Notes: generated by a model from the letters alone, not told the origin. Shown: positions 34,747 to 43,119, counted from the first letter of the stretch. The stretch is DNA of 64,000 nt from Candidatus Amunia macphersoniae (GCA_016464795.1 JAEKNN010000050.1:1-64000), one strand, 5' to 3'. Made by a program: numbers and translations.

Positions 34747-35792
34747 GCGGACAGGTCGAGGTGCCGCGCGAGGTCGAGGACGGCCCAGCAACAACGCGCC
34801 TGGACCGGCTGGGACGTCCGCTCCGCGACGTGCGCATCTCGGTCACCGATCGGTGCAACTTCCGCTGCACCTACTGCATGCCGCGCGCCTCCTTCGGCCC
34901 CGGCCACGCCTTCCTGCCGCGCTCCGCGACCATGACTGCTGGGGAGATCGTCAGGCTCGGGTCCGTCCTGCTGCGCCTCGGCGTGGGCAAGATCCGCCTC
35001 ACCGGCGGTGAGCCACTGTTGCGGGGTGACCTCGACGAGATCGTCGCCGGGCTGTCGGCCGCCGGGGTCTCCGACCTCGCCCTCACCACCAACGGCAGCC
35101 TGCTCTCCCGGTGGGCGATGCGGTTGCGCAGCGCCGGGTTGCATCGCCTCACCGTCAGCCTCGACACCCTCGACCCCGGGGTGCACGCCAGGCTGAGCGA
35201 CAGTGGGGTGCCCCTGGCGACAGTGCTCGGGGGTATCGACGCCGCGCTGGCCGCCGGGTTCGCTCCGGTGAAGCTCAACGCGGTGATCCGCCGCGGCGTC
35301 AACCAGGCGTCGATCCTGCCGCTGGCCGACTACGCGCGCCGCGGCGGCCACACGCTGCGCTTGATCGAGTACATGGATGTCGGCGAGAGCAATGCGTGGA
35401 ATCAGGCCGAGGTCGTGCCCGCCGCCGAGATGCTCGCCACCGTCGCGGCCCGGTACCCGCTCGAGCCGGCCCCGCGCCGCGACCCCGCGGACGTGGCCCA
35501 GCGGTACCGTTTCCAGGACGGCGGCGGCGAGATCGGCATCATCGCATCGGTGACGCAGCCCTTCTGCGGCGCCTGCACCCGGCTGCGCGTGAGCGCCGAT
35601 GGCAGGCTGCACACCTGCCTGTTCTCCGGCACCGGCACCGACCTGCTGTCCGCGCTGCGCAGCGGAGACGATGATGACCTGGAACAGTTGCTGACACGTG
35701 TGTGGGGGGTGCGGGCGGACCGGTACTCCGAGGAGCGCGGCCAACCACACGGTGAGCTTCGTCGCATCGAGATGTCGTACATCGGCGGATGA
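34743..35792 (+). CDS. moaA: GTP 3',8-cyclase
   Basis: MoaA is the radical-SAM enzyme that, followed by MoaC, turns GTP into cyclic pyranopterin. The 349-residue protein has the radical-SAM cluster 'ISVTDRCNFRCTYCMPR', 'IRLTGGEPLLRGDL', 'RLIEYMDVGESNAW', the second C-terminal cluster 'FCGACTRLRVSADGRLHTC', and ends in the conserved Gly-Gly ('SYIGG') needed for activity. ATG 34743 overlaps the moeA stop, and the stop overlaps the next gene's ATG. A longer in-frame ORF inside moeA is rejected. Confidence 0.97.
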   Translation: MSGQVEVPREVEDGPATTRLDRLGRPLRDVRISVTDRCNFRCTYCMPRASFGPGHAFLPRSATMTAGEIVRLGSVLLRLGVGKIRLTGGEPLLRGDLDEIVAGLSAAGVSDLALTTNGSLLSRWAMRLRSAGLHRLTVSLDTLDPGVHARLSDSGVPLATVLGGIDAALAAGFAPVKLNAVIRRGVNQASILPLADYARRGGHTLRLIEYMDVGESNAWNQAEVVPAAEMLATVAARYPLEPAPRRDPADVAQRYRFQDGGGEIGIIASVTQPFCGACTRLRVSADGRLHTCLFSGTGTDLLSALRSGDDDDLEQLLTRVWGVRADRYSEERGQPHGELRRIEMSYIGG

Positions 35793-36514
35793 GCAGCCCG
35801 GTCACGATCACCACCGCACCGGCCATCCGTGTGCTGCTGTTCGGGTCCCTCCGCGAACGTCTCGGGCCGGCCGAGCTCAGCGTCACCGAGCCGGCGACCA
35901 CGGTGGCCGAGCTGTGGGAGGTGGTGGTCGCGCACCATTCGGTCGCCCGAGCCGAACGCAGTTCGATTCGCTGCGCGCGCAACCTGGTGTACTGCGAGTG
36001 GGATGCACAGGTGGCGCCCGGCGACGAGGTGGCCTTCATGCCGCCGGTGTGCGGCGGGGCGACCGGCGACGGCGATGACGGTGTGACCGTGGCGCTCAGC
36101 GACCAGCCGATCGCCGTCGACACCCTGCTGATGCAGGCCGGCGACGATCACGACGGCGCCGTCGCCTGCTTCGTCGGCAGGGTGCGCGACCACAATGACG
36201 GCGCCATGGTCCACGCTCTGGAGTACCAGGCATACGCGCCGATGGCGCTGTCGATGATGCGACGGATCGCGCTCGAGGCGCGTGAGCGGCACGGGCTCAC
36301 CACCATCACCCTGCTGCACCGTCTGGGAGCGCTGGCGGTCGGCGACGTCGCCGTGGCGGTGGTGACGTCATCACCGCACCGCTCGTCGGCGTTGGACTCC
36401 TGCCGCGAGGTCATCGAGGCCGTCAAGGCAGAGGTGCCGATCTGGAAACGTGAGCACACAGCGGACGGCACCGATTGGGTGGACGCCCGCTGCACGAGCG
36501 GCGCCCATGTCTGA
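35789..36514 (+). CDS. MoaD-MoaE fusion (molybdopterin synthase)
   Basis: Both subunits of molybdopterin synthase are in one 241-residue chain. Residues 1-90 are MoaD (ubiquitin fold, 'IRVLLFGSLRERLG') ending in 'VAFMPPVCGG' (G89-G90), and about 100-235 are MoaE ('AVACFVGRVRDHNDGAMV', 'ALEYQAYAPMA', 'VPIWKREHTADGTDWVDA' with the catalytic lysine). MoaD works by a thiocarboxylate on its free C-terminal glycine, so the chain should be cut after G90, as known for MoaX of Mycobacterium tuberculosis. The linker 'ATGDGDDG' is short and acidic. ATGA overlaps on both sides. Confidence 0.93.
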   Translation: MSSPVTITTAPAIRVLLFGSLRERLGPAELSVTEPATTVAELWEVVVAHHSVARAERSSIRCARNLVYCEWDAQVAPGDEVAFMPPVCGGATGDGDDGVTVALSDQPIAVDTLLMQAGDDHDGAVACFVGRVRDHNDGAMVHALEYQAYAPMALSMMRRIALEARERHGLTTITLLHRLGALAVGDVAVAVVTSSPHRSSALDSCREVIEAVKAEVPIWKREHTADGTDWVDARCTSGAHV

Positions 36515-36998
36515 GCTGACCCATGTGGATGCCGCCGGGGAGGTCAGGATGGTCGACGTCAGCGCCAAGCCGGAGAGCGTGCGCAGCGCCACCGCCGACG
36601 CGACCGTGCGCTTCCACGAAGCCGGGACGGTCGCCGTCCTCCGCGGCGGCGACACCGCCAAGGGAAACGTGCTGGCGACGGCGCGCCTCGCCGGGATCAT
36701 GGCCGCCAAGCGCACCGCCGAGCTGATCCCGCTGTGCCATTCGCTGCCGCTCGACCACGTCGCCGTGGACATTGAGATCGACGAACAACTGCCGGGCCTG
36801 CGCATCTCCGCCACCGCCCGCTGTCGCGGCGCCACCGGTGTGGAGATGGAGGCGCTGACGGCGGTGTCGCTGACGGCCCTGACGGTGATCGACATGCTCA
36901 AGTCGGTGGACCGCTGGATCGCCATCGAGAACATCCGCCTCCGCGAGAAGAGCGGCGGCCGCCACGGCCACATCAGCCGGCCCGCCAACGGCCCATGA
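36507..36998 (+). CDS. moaC: Cyclic pyranopterin monophosphate synthase
   Basis: MoaC acts after MoaA. The 163-residue protein has 'MVDVSAKPESVRSATADATV', 'KGNVLATARLAGIMAAKRTA', 'LIPLCHSLPLDHVAVDIEID' and 'EMEALTAVSLTALTVIDMLK', all standard. ATG 36507 overlaps the end of the MoaD-MoaE frame by 8 bases. An earlier in-frame ATG (36450) would put 19 unrelated residues in front and is not used. Confidence 0.97.
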   Translation: MSELTHVDAAGEVRMVDVSAKPESVRSATADATVRFHEAGTVAVLRGGDTAKGNVLATARLAGIMAAKRTAELIPLCHSLPLDHVAVDIEIDEQLPGLRISATARCRGATGVEMEALTAVSLTALTVIDMLKSVDRWIAIENIRLREKSGGRHGHISRPANGP

Positions 36999-37014
36999 CC
37001 CGCGGCGCCGCGCC

Positions 37015-37785
37015 ATGACCGGCGCAACCGTGGCCTGGCTGAGCATCGCGCCGGTGAAGGGCCTTCGAGTCCAGGAGCTGGGCGCGCTGCACCTCGATCG
37101 GCACGGAGCGCGTGGCGACCGCCGGTTCGTGATCACCGACGGCGCCTGCCACCTGGTCAACGGCAAGCGCCTGCCGTCCCTGGTGCAGGTGGTGGCCGAG
37201 GCGACCGAGTCGCTGCTGAGCCTGCGCTTTCCCGACGGCACCGTGGTCAGCGCTGAGCCGCGTCTCGGCGAGCCGGCGACGTTGATCGCCTACGGGCACC
37301 CCCGACCGGTCCGCACCGTGCTCGGTCCCTGGGCGACCGCCCTCTCGGAGTTTGCCGGGATGGCGCTGCGCGTGGTCCAGCCGCTGGACCCCGGCGACGG
37401 GGTCGACCGGCGGCGTGACGCCGGCGTGTCGCTGCTGTCGACAGCCTCGCTCGACTCCCTGGCCGCCTCGGCGGGCGTCGACAGCGTGGATCCGCGGCGA
37501 TTCCGCATGACCATCGGGATCGCCGGCATCGACGCCTTCGAGGAAGAGCGGTGGCTGGGTCAGACCCTGCGGGTGGGTCCCGCGACGCTTCGAGTCGGTG
37601 GCAACGTCGGTCGTTGTGCGGTGACCACGCTTGATCCTGACGGCGGAGCTGTGGACCTGCCGACCCTGCACCTGCTCCGCGGGCTTCGCGAGCACGTCGC
37701 GGCCACCGAGCCGCTGCCGTTCGGGGTCTGGGGCGAGGTCGTCGAGCCCGGGTTGGTGCAGGTCGGCGACGAGATCCTGGCGTGA
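37015..37785 (+). CDS. MOSC-domain protein
   Basis: The 256-residue protein has the MOSC N-terminal barrel ('LSIAPVKGLRVQELGALHLD', 'GDRRFVITDG') and a MOSC domain ('GVSLLSTASLDSLA', 'RFRMTIGIAG', 'VGGNVGRCAVTTLDPDG', with the cysteine that in mARC/MOSC proteins contacts molybdenum). MOSC proteins bind Mo cofactor or transfer sulfur. This one is probably a Moco carrier or a YiiM/YcbX-like reductase and closes the Moco run, 16 bases after moaC. Confidence 0.87.
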   Translation: MTGATVAWLSIAPVKGLRVQELGALHLDRHGARGDRRFVITDGACHLVNGKRLPSLVQVVAEATESLLSLRFPDGTVVSAEPRLGEPATLIAYGHPRPVRTVLGPWATALSEFAGMALRVVQPLDPGDGVDRRRDAGVSLLSTASLDSLAASAGVDSVDPRRFRMTIGIAGIDAFEEERWLGQTLRVGPATLRVGGNVGRCAVTTLDPDGGAVDLPTLHLLRGLREHVAATEPLPFGVWGEVVEPGLVQVGDEILA

Positions 37786-37804
37786 GCCGCGGCCGACACG
37801 CCTC

Positions 37805-38659
37805 TCAGAGCTCGCGGTGTCGGAAGGCGAGAATGGTCAGCACCACCACCGCCACCACCCAGAACGCTGCCCAGCCGAGGTACGCACCGGCGGGGGGCGC
37901 CAGCGAGGTGAAGGGGTTGGCAGCGGCCGCGCGGCTCGTCGATGCGACGGCGACGACTGTCTCGGGCTCGAGGTTGTAGATCGCCCCCCGCCACAGTCCG
38001 TCCGAGGGCAGCAGCAGGCGGCTGAGGTTGCCGATGGCCTCGATGGGTCCGTTGTGCAGGGCGGTCCCGACAGCCCCCGCCACCCCGGCGATCCAGGTGA
38101 TGAAGAAGAACATCAGAGCGATGACGCCCGCCGTGATCCCCGACAAGCGGACGCTGAGGAGCAGGGTCAGGGTGAGCAGCACCAATCCCTCGGCAGCGAT
38201 GAATGCTGCCGAAGTTATCGGGTGCGGAGGCAGATAACCGGTGGCCCAGCGCACCACCAGGAACTCGATCCCCGTGGCCACCGCCGCGTAGATCACCACC
38301 AGCGATCCGAGCCCGAGCCACTTGCCGAGGATGACCTCGGCACGCTGGATGGGACGGGCCAGCACCGCCAGCGCCTGTCCCGACTCGACCTCGCCCGAGA
38401 CGGACTGTGATGCCACCATCACCGCGCCCAGCCCTAGGACCGCGCTGAACATGAAGAGGACAATGATCAGCAATTGCGAGGTCACCACCGTGAGCTCCGC
38501 GGCGCTGATGGGCTCCCCCTGATCGCGGATGCCGGGCAGGCGGCTGAACCCCCAGCCGGTGAGCGCGACCGCTGCTGCGGAGAGGACCACCAGGGCGAGC
38601 ACCAGCCGGCGGCGGCTGACCTCGCGAACGGTCATCATGGCGATCGTCAGCACGTTCAT
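37805..38659 (-). CDS. ABC-2 type permease
   Basis: The 284-residue permease has six predicted helices and the ABC-2/NosY layout: 'MNVLTIAMMTVREVSRRRL' at the start, 'SQSVSGEVESGQALAVLARP' followed by 'IQRAEVILGKWLGLGSLVV' in the first cytoplasmic loop, and a final helix before 'FRHREL'. ATG 38659 overlaps the stop of the ATPase gene, which is its partner. Last gene of the sigma/anti-sigma/ABC run. Cargo unknown. Confidence 0.88.
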   Translation of the reverse strand: MNVLTIAMMTVREVSRRRLVLALVVLSAAAVALTGWGFSRLPGIRDQGEPISAAELTVVTSQLLIIVLFMFSAVLGLGAVMVASQSVSGEVESGQALAVLARPIQRAEVILGKWLGLGSLVVIYAAVATGIEFLVVRWATGYLPPHPITSAAFIAAEGLVLLTLTLLLSVRLSGITAGVIALMFFFITWIAGVAGAVGTALHNGPIEAIGNLSRLLLPSDGLWRGAIYNLEPETVVAVASTSRAAAANPFTSLAPPAGAYLGWAAFWVVAVVVLTILAFRHREL

Positions 38660-39624
38660 GCCGCGACCTCGTCGCCACTCCCCTGGAGCAGCTCCAGGAA
38701 GCGGTCCTCGAGGGACTGCCGTTGCGGTTCCACTGCATGGACCCGCGCGCCACGCGCCACCAGGTCGGCGACGATGTCGGCGACCGTGTTCGCATCGACG
38801 CCGCGAACGCTCACCCAGTCACCCTCGACGGTGACGTCGCCCCAGCGGGCCAGCAGAGCGTTGACCCCCTCGAGACCGGTGAGGTGGAGGCGCACCATGG
38901 CGCCGCCACCGAGGATGTCGTCGAGGGTGCCCGCGGCGACAACACGCCCGTGATCGACGACGGCCACCCGGTCGCACACCTGCTCGACCTCAGTCAGCAG
39001 ATGGGAGTTGAGGAACACCGCCGTGCCCTTGGCGCGCAGGGCGCGGATGATCTCACGCACGTCGTGCCTCCCCACCGGATCGAGCGCCGACGTCGGCTCG
39101 TCGAGGAACACCATCTCGGGCGCGCCGAGCATCGCCACCGCCAGGCCGAGCCGCTGCTGCATGCCCTTCGAGAATGTGCCAACCCTGTCATGAGCTCGCT
39201 GGCGCAGGCCAACCTCGGTCAGCGCCGACTCCACCTCGGTTGCGCGCACGGGCCGGGGCACTCCGATGAGGCGGCAGTGGAAGCTCAGCACCTCGGCCGC
39301 TGACAGCCACGCCGGGTAGCGGAAGAGCTCGGGCAGGTAGCCCACCCGACGCCTCGCCTCGGCCTTGCCGACCGGCTCGCCGAGCAGCCAGGCGTCCCCG
39401 GCGGTGGGGGAGGTGAGGCCGAGAAGCAGCTTCACAGCAGTCGTCTTGCCGGCGCCGTTCGGGCCCAGGAAGCCGAAGACCTCACCGCGCGGCACGGACA
39501 TGCTCAGCCCGGCCAGCGCCTGGATGTGCCCGTAGTGCTTGGTGAGGTCGACGGCGTGGATCGCCGGGACGTCAGCGGAGGGACTGGGCAATGCTGAGCG
39601 CCTCGCTCTGAGGAAGCAGACCAC
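38656..39624 (-). CDS. ABC transporter ATPase, ABC-2 exporter type
   Basis: The nucleotide-binding subunit (up to 322 residues) has Walker A 'GFLGPNGAGKTTAVKLLLG', 'GYLPELFRYPAWLSAAEVL', signature 'FSKGMQQRLGLAVAML', Walker B 'MVFLDEPTSALDPVGR' and 'NSHLLTEVEQVCDRV', as in NosF/CcmA/drug-export ATPases. The start is unclear. ATG 39624 overlaps the anti-sigma gene by 53 bases, whereas TTG 39591 would overlap by 20 and remove an unconserved leader. It pairs with the permease that follows. Confidence 0.9.
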   Translation of the reverse strand: MVCFLRARRSALPSPSADVPAIHAVDLTKHYGHIQALAGLSMSVPRGEVFGFLGPNGAGKTTAVKLLLGLTSPTAGDAWLLGEPVGKAEARRRVGYLPELFRYPAWLSAAEVLSFHCRLIGVPRPVRATEVESALTEVGLRQRAHDRVGTFSKGMQQRLGLAVAMLGAPEMVFLDEPTSALDPVGRHDVREIIRALRAKGTAVFLNSHLLTEVEQVCDRVAVVDHGRVVAAGTLDDILGGGAMVRLHLTGLEGVNALLARWGDVTVEGDWVSVRGVDANTVADIVADLVARGARVHAVEPQRQSLEDRFLELLQGSGDEVAA

Positions 39625-40669
39625 CGACCATGTACACCACCCCGTTCTTCTCCCAGATGACCGCCGAGTCCAGCCCTGTGGAGTCCCCGGTGACCACGCC
39701 CTGGACGCCGTCGATGGTGATCGTCCGCGACGTGTTCACGCCGTTGATCACCGGGATGGGCAGAGTGCTGCCAATCTGTCCGATGGCGCGGATCTCGGCG
39801 GCGAGCTGAGGTGACACCCCCGGCTGGGCCAGGAGGAAGTCCTCCAGCTGCTGCAGCGTGGCACCGTTGGTCGACGCGGTCGGACGCACGCTCTGCGCGA
39901 TCACCAGGGTGGGCAGTGTCGACTGCTTGGAGAGGTCCACCGCGGCACCGTACACAGCCACCTCGGCAGGCCCAGCGTTGACGGTGATCGAGGTGCCGTC
40001 GAGCCCGCTCGGGATTGCCGGTGCCGCCTTGCCGGCCTTGGCGGCCGCGGCATCGGCGGCGGCCGCGTCCAGGGTGAAGGTGGCGCTGCCGGCGCCGACC
40101 ACCTCCCAGTGCACCTGGCTCGGGATGTCGGCCGGGAGCGAGGCTGGGCGCAGCACGGTCAGCCCGGTCGCCGCCCCCGCCTGCTGGGGACCGGCCACCT
40201 GGCGAAGGTCAGGGTTGGTCACGTGCATGTGCCCGTATCCGGACAGGTCAGGAAGCCCGGTCAGCGAGCTGGCGGTGAGGGTCACCGGAGCCACGGTGGT
40301 GGGGGAGAAGACGGAGAGCCAACCGGCCGCGCTGGCCGACGCCACCAACCCGATGGAGACCAGCGGCACCGCCACCATTGCGACGGCCCAGCGACGTCTG
40401 CGCACCGGGCGCGGGGTTGCCAGAACCTGCCTCGCACCCGCCGCGCCCGCTGCCACCTGCGACCGCAGCCGTCCCAGCGCGGGCTCGACAGCGGGGGCTG
40501 CGGCCGCGCCTGGTACGAAGAGGGCGGACGCGCGGCCGGCGTCGGCCGCCACCTGCTGCAGGCGCGTCTCACACTTGGTGCAGCCAGCCAGGTGGCTCCG
40601 TTGATCGTTGGACGCGGCGAACCGGTCGTCGTGCAACCGGCGCAGCAGTCCCTCACTGAGATGTCGCAC
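39572..40669 (-). CDS. Zinc-finger anti-sigma factor, membrane-anchored
   Basis: The 365-residue protein has an N-terminal ZAS-type zinc motif H26-x3-C30-x2-C33 ('RSHLAGCTKCETRL'), a membrane helix ('WAVAMVAVPLVSIGLVASAS', about 115-135), and an extracytoplasmic domain ending in 'AVIWEKNGVVYMVGGLLPQS', similar to DUF4367-type sensor parts. Start GTG 40669 has a perfect AAAGGAGGT 5 bases upstream and lies 17 bases inside the sigma gene, so translation is coupled. It should hold the ECF sigma factor at the membrane until an envelope signal arrives. Confidence 0.85.
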   Translation of the reverse strand: MRHLSEGLLRRLHDDRFAASNDQRSHLAGCTKCETRLQQVAADAGRASALFVPGAAAAPAVEPALGRLRSQVAAGAAGARQVLATPRPVRRRRWAVAMVAVPLVSIGLVASASAAGWLSVFSPTTVAPVTLTASSLTGLPDLSGYGHMHVTNPDLRQVAGPQQAGAATGLTVLRPASLPADIPSQVHWEVVGAGSATFTLDAAAADAAAAKAGKAAPAIPSGLDGTSITVNAGPAEVAVYGAAVDLSKQSTLPTLVIAQSVRPTASTNGATLQQLEDFLLAQPGVSPQLAAEIRAIGQIGSTLPIPVINGVNTSRTITIDGVQGVVTGDSTGLDSAVIWEKNGVVYMVGGLLPQSEALSIAQSLR

Positions 40670-41195
40670 GTTGAACCTCCTTTCGCAGCGCCGATTCCGC
40701 CCGCCGCAGCATTGTTCCCACATCACCCTGTCTGACATCCATCGCCGAAGCAACCTCGGCGTAGCTCAAGCCGCTGTGGCGCAGCACCAGCACCGTGGCC
40801 GCGCGTCGCGGCAGCCGTCGAAGGGCGCTGCGCAGGGCCCGCGTGTCGTCCGCCTTCTCGACGGCGACAGCTGGATCCAGACCGTCGACTGGCACCGCAG
40901 ACAGCCGCTCACGGCGAGCGCGCCGCTGCTCGCCGCGCAGCACGTTGAGCGCGCTGTGCGCCGCAGCGGCGCAGACCCAGCCGCCCGCCCAGGCCTGGTC
41001 GCTGCAGTTGCGGCGGTGCAGAGCCAGGAACGCGTCCTGGGCCACGTCCTCGGCCCGGCTCTGATCCCCGAGGACCCGCGCCGCGATCCCGACCACCCTG
41101 GCGTACTCCGCGCGAAAGACGCGATCGAACGCCGGATCGGTCGAGCCGGAGACGGCCGGAGGGATGGTCATGCGCATCACGGCGGCACCATTCAT
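40653..41195 (-). CDS. ECF sigma factor
   Basis: The 180-residue sigma-70 family protein has region 2 'FDRVFRAEYARVVGIAARVL' then 'GDQSRAEDVAQDAFLALHRR', and region 4 'LRRLPRRAATVLVLRHSGLS' then 'YAEVASAMDVRQGDVGTMLR', with the usual linker. There is no region 1 or 3. The start is uncertain (ATG 41195, 41177 or 41171), and the frame extends back to 41363 only by overlapping the PNPOx-like gene. First gene of a coupled sigma/anti-sigma/ABC operon; it probably autoregulates that operon. Confidence 0.9.
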   Translation of the reverse strand: MNGAAVMRMTIPPAVSGSTDPAFDRVFRAEYARVVGIAARVLGDQSRAEDVAQDAFLALHRRNCSDQAWAGGWVCAAAAHSALNVLRGEQRRARRERLSAVPVDGLDPAVAVEKADDTRALRSALRRLPRRAATVLVLRHSGLSYAEVASAMDVRQGDVGTMLRRAESALRKEVQRATSQ

Positions 41196-41232
41196 ATCCC
41201 TACAGCACCGCCGACCTGCATCTTGTGACAGG

Positions 41233-41751
41233 TCACTCGAACCTCCACCGAGTCGGCGACCCAGTGAAATCACCATGGGCCAGGCCGAACGCCCACCGAG
41301 GCCGAACGCGAATTGTGGCGTTGACCGCCGGATCGAGGAAATCGACCGAATAGGCTGTCGCATACTTGCTGTTCATCAGCGCAATCACTCGCCCAATTGA
41401 CTCGGGATCGGTGACGATCTCGGCGATGCCCTCGACGATCACCGGGTTATCGGCGTCCTCCGTGGTGAGCACACACCGCGCATCCGCTGCAACGTTGCGG
41501 GCTTTGCGCGACTGCAGGCTGCTGCTGAACCACAGGCACTCTGCGTCGGGGTCCCAAATGGCCCAGACCGGCATCGTGTGGGGCCGGCCGTCTGGCCAGA
41601 GGGTGACCGCCCAGTAGTTCTTGGACGTCGCCAGGCGTTGCTCCGCCCACGACCACGGGAGCAACGCGGTGCCTTCAGCCGGGCCAAGCACGCCGTAGCC
41701 CGGCATGTGCGGCCGGCTCGCCTGCGGTTCTGGCACCTCTGCATGATCCAT
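41233..41751 (-). CDS. Pyridoxamine-5'-phosphate-oxidase-fold protein
   Basis: The 172-residue split-barrel protein has 'LATSKNYWAVTLWPDGRPHT' then 'MPVWAIWDPDAECLWFSSS', 'RNVAADARCVLTTEDADNPV' and 'RVRPRWAFGLAHGDF'. The layout is that of actinobacterial PNPOx-like proteins that bind FMN, F420 or haem. The exact cofactor cannot be told. It stands alone, 37 bases before the sigma factor start, and might share its transcript. Confidence 0.82.
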   Translation of the reverse strand: MDHAEVPEPQASRPHMPGYGVLGPAEGTALLPWSWAEQRLATSKNYWAVTLWPDGRPHTMPVWAIWDPDAECLWFSSSLQSRKARNVAADARCVLTTEDADNPVIVEGIAEIVTDPESIGRVIALMNSKYATAYSVDFLDPAVNATIRVRPRWAFGLAHGDFTGSPTRWRFE

Positions 41752-41827
41752 TGTTCGGCGGGGCTTGGCGCGCGCCGAGAGCCGACCGGGCTACCCCGGT
41801 GGAGGAGGAGCTGCCGATAACAGCAAG

Positions 41828-41856
41828 AAGCGGACCGGCTCGGTGCCGGCCCGCTT
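41828..41856 (-). terminator. Intrinsic terminator after the DUF6458 gene
   Basis: AAGCGG-a-CCGGC (41828-41839) pairs with GCCGG-c-CCGCTT (41845-41856) across a 5-base loop, with one internal mismatch. On the minus strand it follows the stop at 41877 by 20 bases and is followed by CTTGCTGTT, a modest T-rich tail. Confidence 0.55.
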
Positions 41857-41876
41857 GGTCGCGACTCTCGCGTTGG

Positions 41877-42122
41877 TTACGGCTGATCGACCGTCGTGGT
41901 GGTGGTGCTGCCCGGAGCAACCGTCCGACGACGGCTGAAGTAGCCGGGGCCGCCCCACGAGGACCAGAAGAGCATCGACAGCAGAGTTCCCAAGACCCCG
42001 ACGGCGAGAAGGATCAGACCAATGGTGTGCAGATTGACCCCCGCGCCGGATGTGTCGACGTTGAGCGCGAAGGCGAGGATCGCGCCGACTGCGATGAAGA
42101 CGATTCCGACACCTAGACCCAT
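41877..42122 (-). CDS. DUF6458-type small membrane protein
   Basis: The 81-residue protein has two membrane helices ('VGIVFIAVGAILAFAL' and 'TIGLILLAVGVLGTLLSMLF') separated by the short loop 'NVDTSGAGVNLH', then a charged C-terminal tail. The loop and spacing match the actinobacterial DUF6458 family as I remember it. Function unknown. GGAGG lies 10 bases before the ATG, and a GGTGC/GCACC hairpin can form in the leader. Confidence 0.75.
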   Translation of the reverse strand: MGLGVGIVFIAVGAILAFALNVDTSGAGVNLHTIGLILLAVGVLGTLLSMLFWSSWGGPGYFSRRRTVAPGSTTTTTVDQP

Positions 42123-42252
42123 GGCTTTTCGGCCTCCGTATTCGGGTGCATCATTGGCACCCCTGGCGGTATAACACTATGGCCCAGTCACCGGTTACGT
42201 TCCAGACGTAATCGATTCGATACATGTCACCCAGCTGATGCGGATCAGCAGT

Positions 42253-42669
42253 TCAGGTCGAGGCCACGAGCTTCAGCCCCATCTCCTCGGCGGCGATCCC
42301 CTGACGCGCATCGAAGGACGCGAAACCCGTGAGGCCCGCGACCAGCGCGGTGGCGACGTGGATGGCATCGAGCGACCTGACGCTGGCTGGGCGCACTCCG
42401 ATTGCAGCGAGCCGGATCTCCGACGTCAGATCCACGAGATCGCAGCGATCCAGCAGCTCACGCGCGGCGCGCTGGACGGTCCGCGACCCCGAACGCCGAG
42501 CCAAGGCGCGGCCGATCTCGATCTCGCTCACTGAGGAGGTCACCATCGGCCCAGTGCGTGTCCGTGCCAACCTCACAGCAGACCCGTGATGGCTGTCGGC
42601 AACGGCAAGCAGGGCCACGAGCACCGACGAGTCGACGTAGAGCGCCTCCGCCGGCCCCGTCGCGCTCAC
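42253..42669 (-). CDS. VapC-type PIN-domain toxin
   Basis: The 138-residue PIN domain has the acidic active-site residues in order: D in 'LYVDSSVLVALL', E in 'SSVSEIEIGRAL', D in 'RSLDAIHVATAL' and D in 'GFASFDARQG'. These hold Mg for RNA cleavage, usually of tRNA or rRNA. It follows its antitoxin with a 4-base overlap. Complete, with no sign of decay. Confidence 0.9.
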   Translation of the reverse strand: MSATGPAEALYVDSSVLVALLAVADSHHGSAVRLARTRTGPMVTSSVSEIEIGRALARRSGSRTVQRAARELLDRCDLVDLTSEIRLAAIGVRPASVRSLDAIHVATALVAGLTGFASFDARQGIAAEEMGLKLVAST

Positions 42670-42941
42670 CGCTCCGTGTCCCGCTGCTCTGTGAGTGCGT
42701 CCATGAGGCCGATGTCAGGCACGTCGCCCGCAGCCTCGATCACGTCGACCAGCCGCCCCGGCTTGGCTGGCCGCACGGCGCCAGCCTGGCGCAGGCGTTC
42801 GAGACCCTCAACCCGAGAAGGCGGCGCGAGGATGGCGACAACGCGGCCACGGTCTGTGATCTCCTCGGCGACCCCGGAAGCCGCCACTCGCCTCACCACC
42901 ACGGCAGCATTGCGTTGCAGCGCACTAATAGGGACGGTCAT
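42666..42941 (-). CDS. Phd/YefM-type antitoxin
   Basis: The 91-residue protein begins 'VPISALQRNAAVVVRRVAAS' and contains 'EEITDRGRVVAILAPP', the Phd/YefM DNA-binding fold, with a C-terminal toxin-wrapping tail ('MDALTEQRDTER'). It should neutralise the PIN toxin downstream and repress the pair. TACCGT ends 6 bases before the ATG, so the message is probably leaderless. Confidence 0.88.
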   Translation of the reverse strand: MTVPISALQRNAAVVVRRVAASGVAEEITDRGRVVAILAPPSRVEGLERLRQAGAVRPAKPGRLVDVIEAAGDVPDIGLMDALTEQRDTER

Positions 42942-42947
42942 CTGCGT

Positions 42948-42953
42948 ACGGTA
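42948..42953 (-). promoter_or_regulatory. -10 element TACCGT of the toxin-antitoxin pair
   Basis: On the minus strand TACCGT is followed by ACGCAG and the ATG at 42941, a TANNNT-N6-ATG arrangement predicting a leaderless transcript. Confidence 0.5.
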
Positions 42954-43119
42954 GCATCTTTGTGAGAGAGCACACTGCCCTGAGGTTCAGAGTGGCGGCG
43001 ACTCCAGTTGATGTAGGCAACGCCGTAGCCAGGGTTGTCAGGCGCGCCTGACGCCACTGCTGCTGCACGAGGGAAGAGCTCGCTTACCCCGTCCGAACCC
43101 CGTCGCGGCGCAAACTACT

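Noticed and set aside
41196-41363. N-terminal extension of the ECF sigma factor to 41363
   Set aside because: The extension overlaps the PNPOx-like gene and lacks sigma features.
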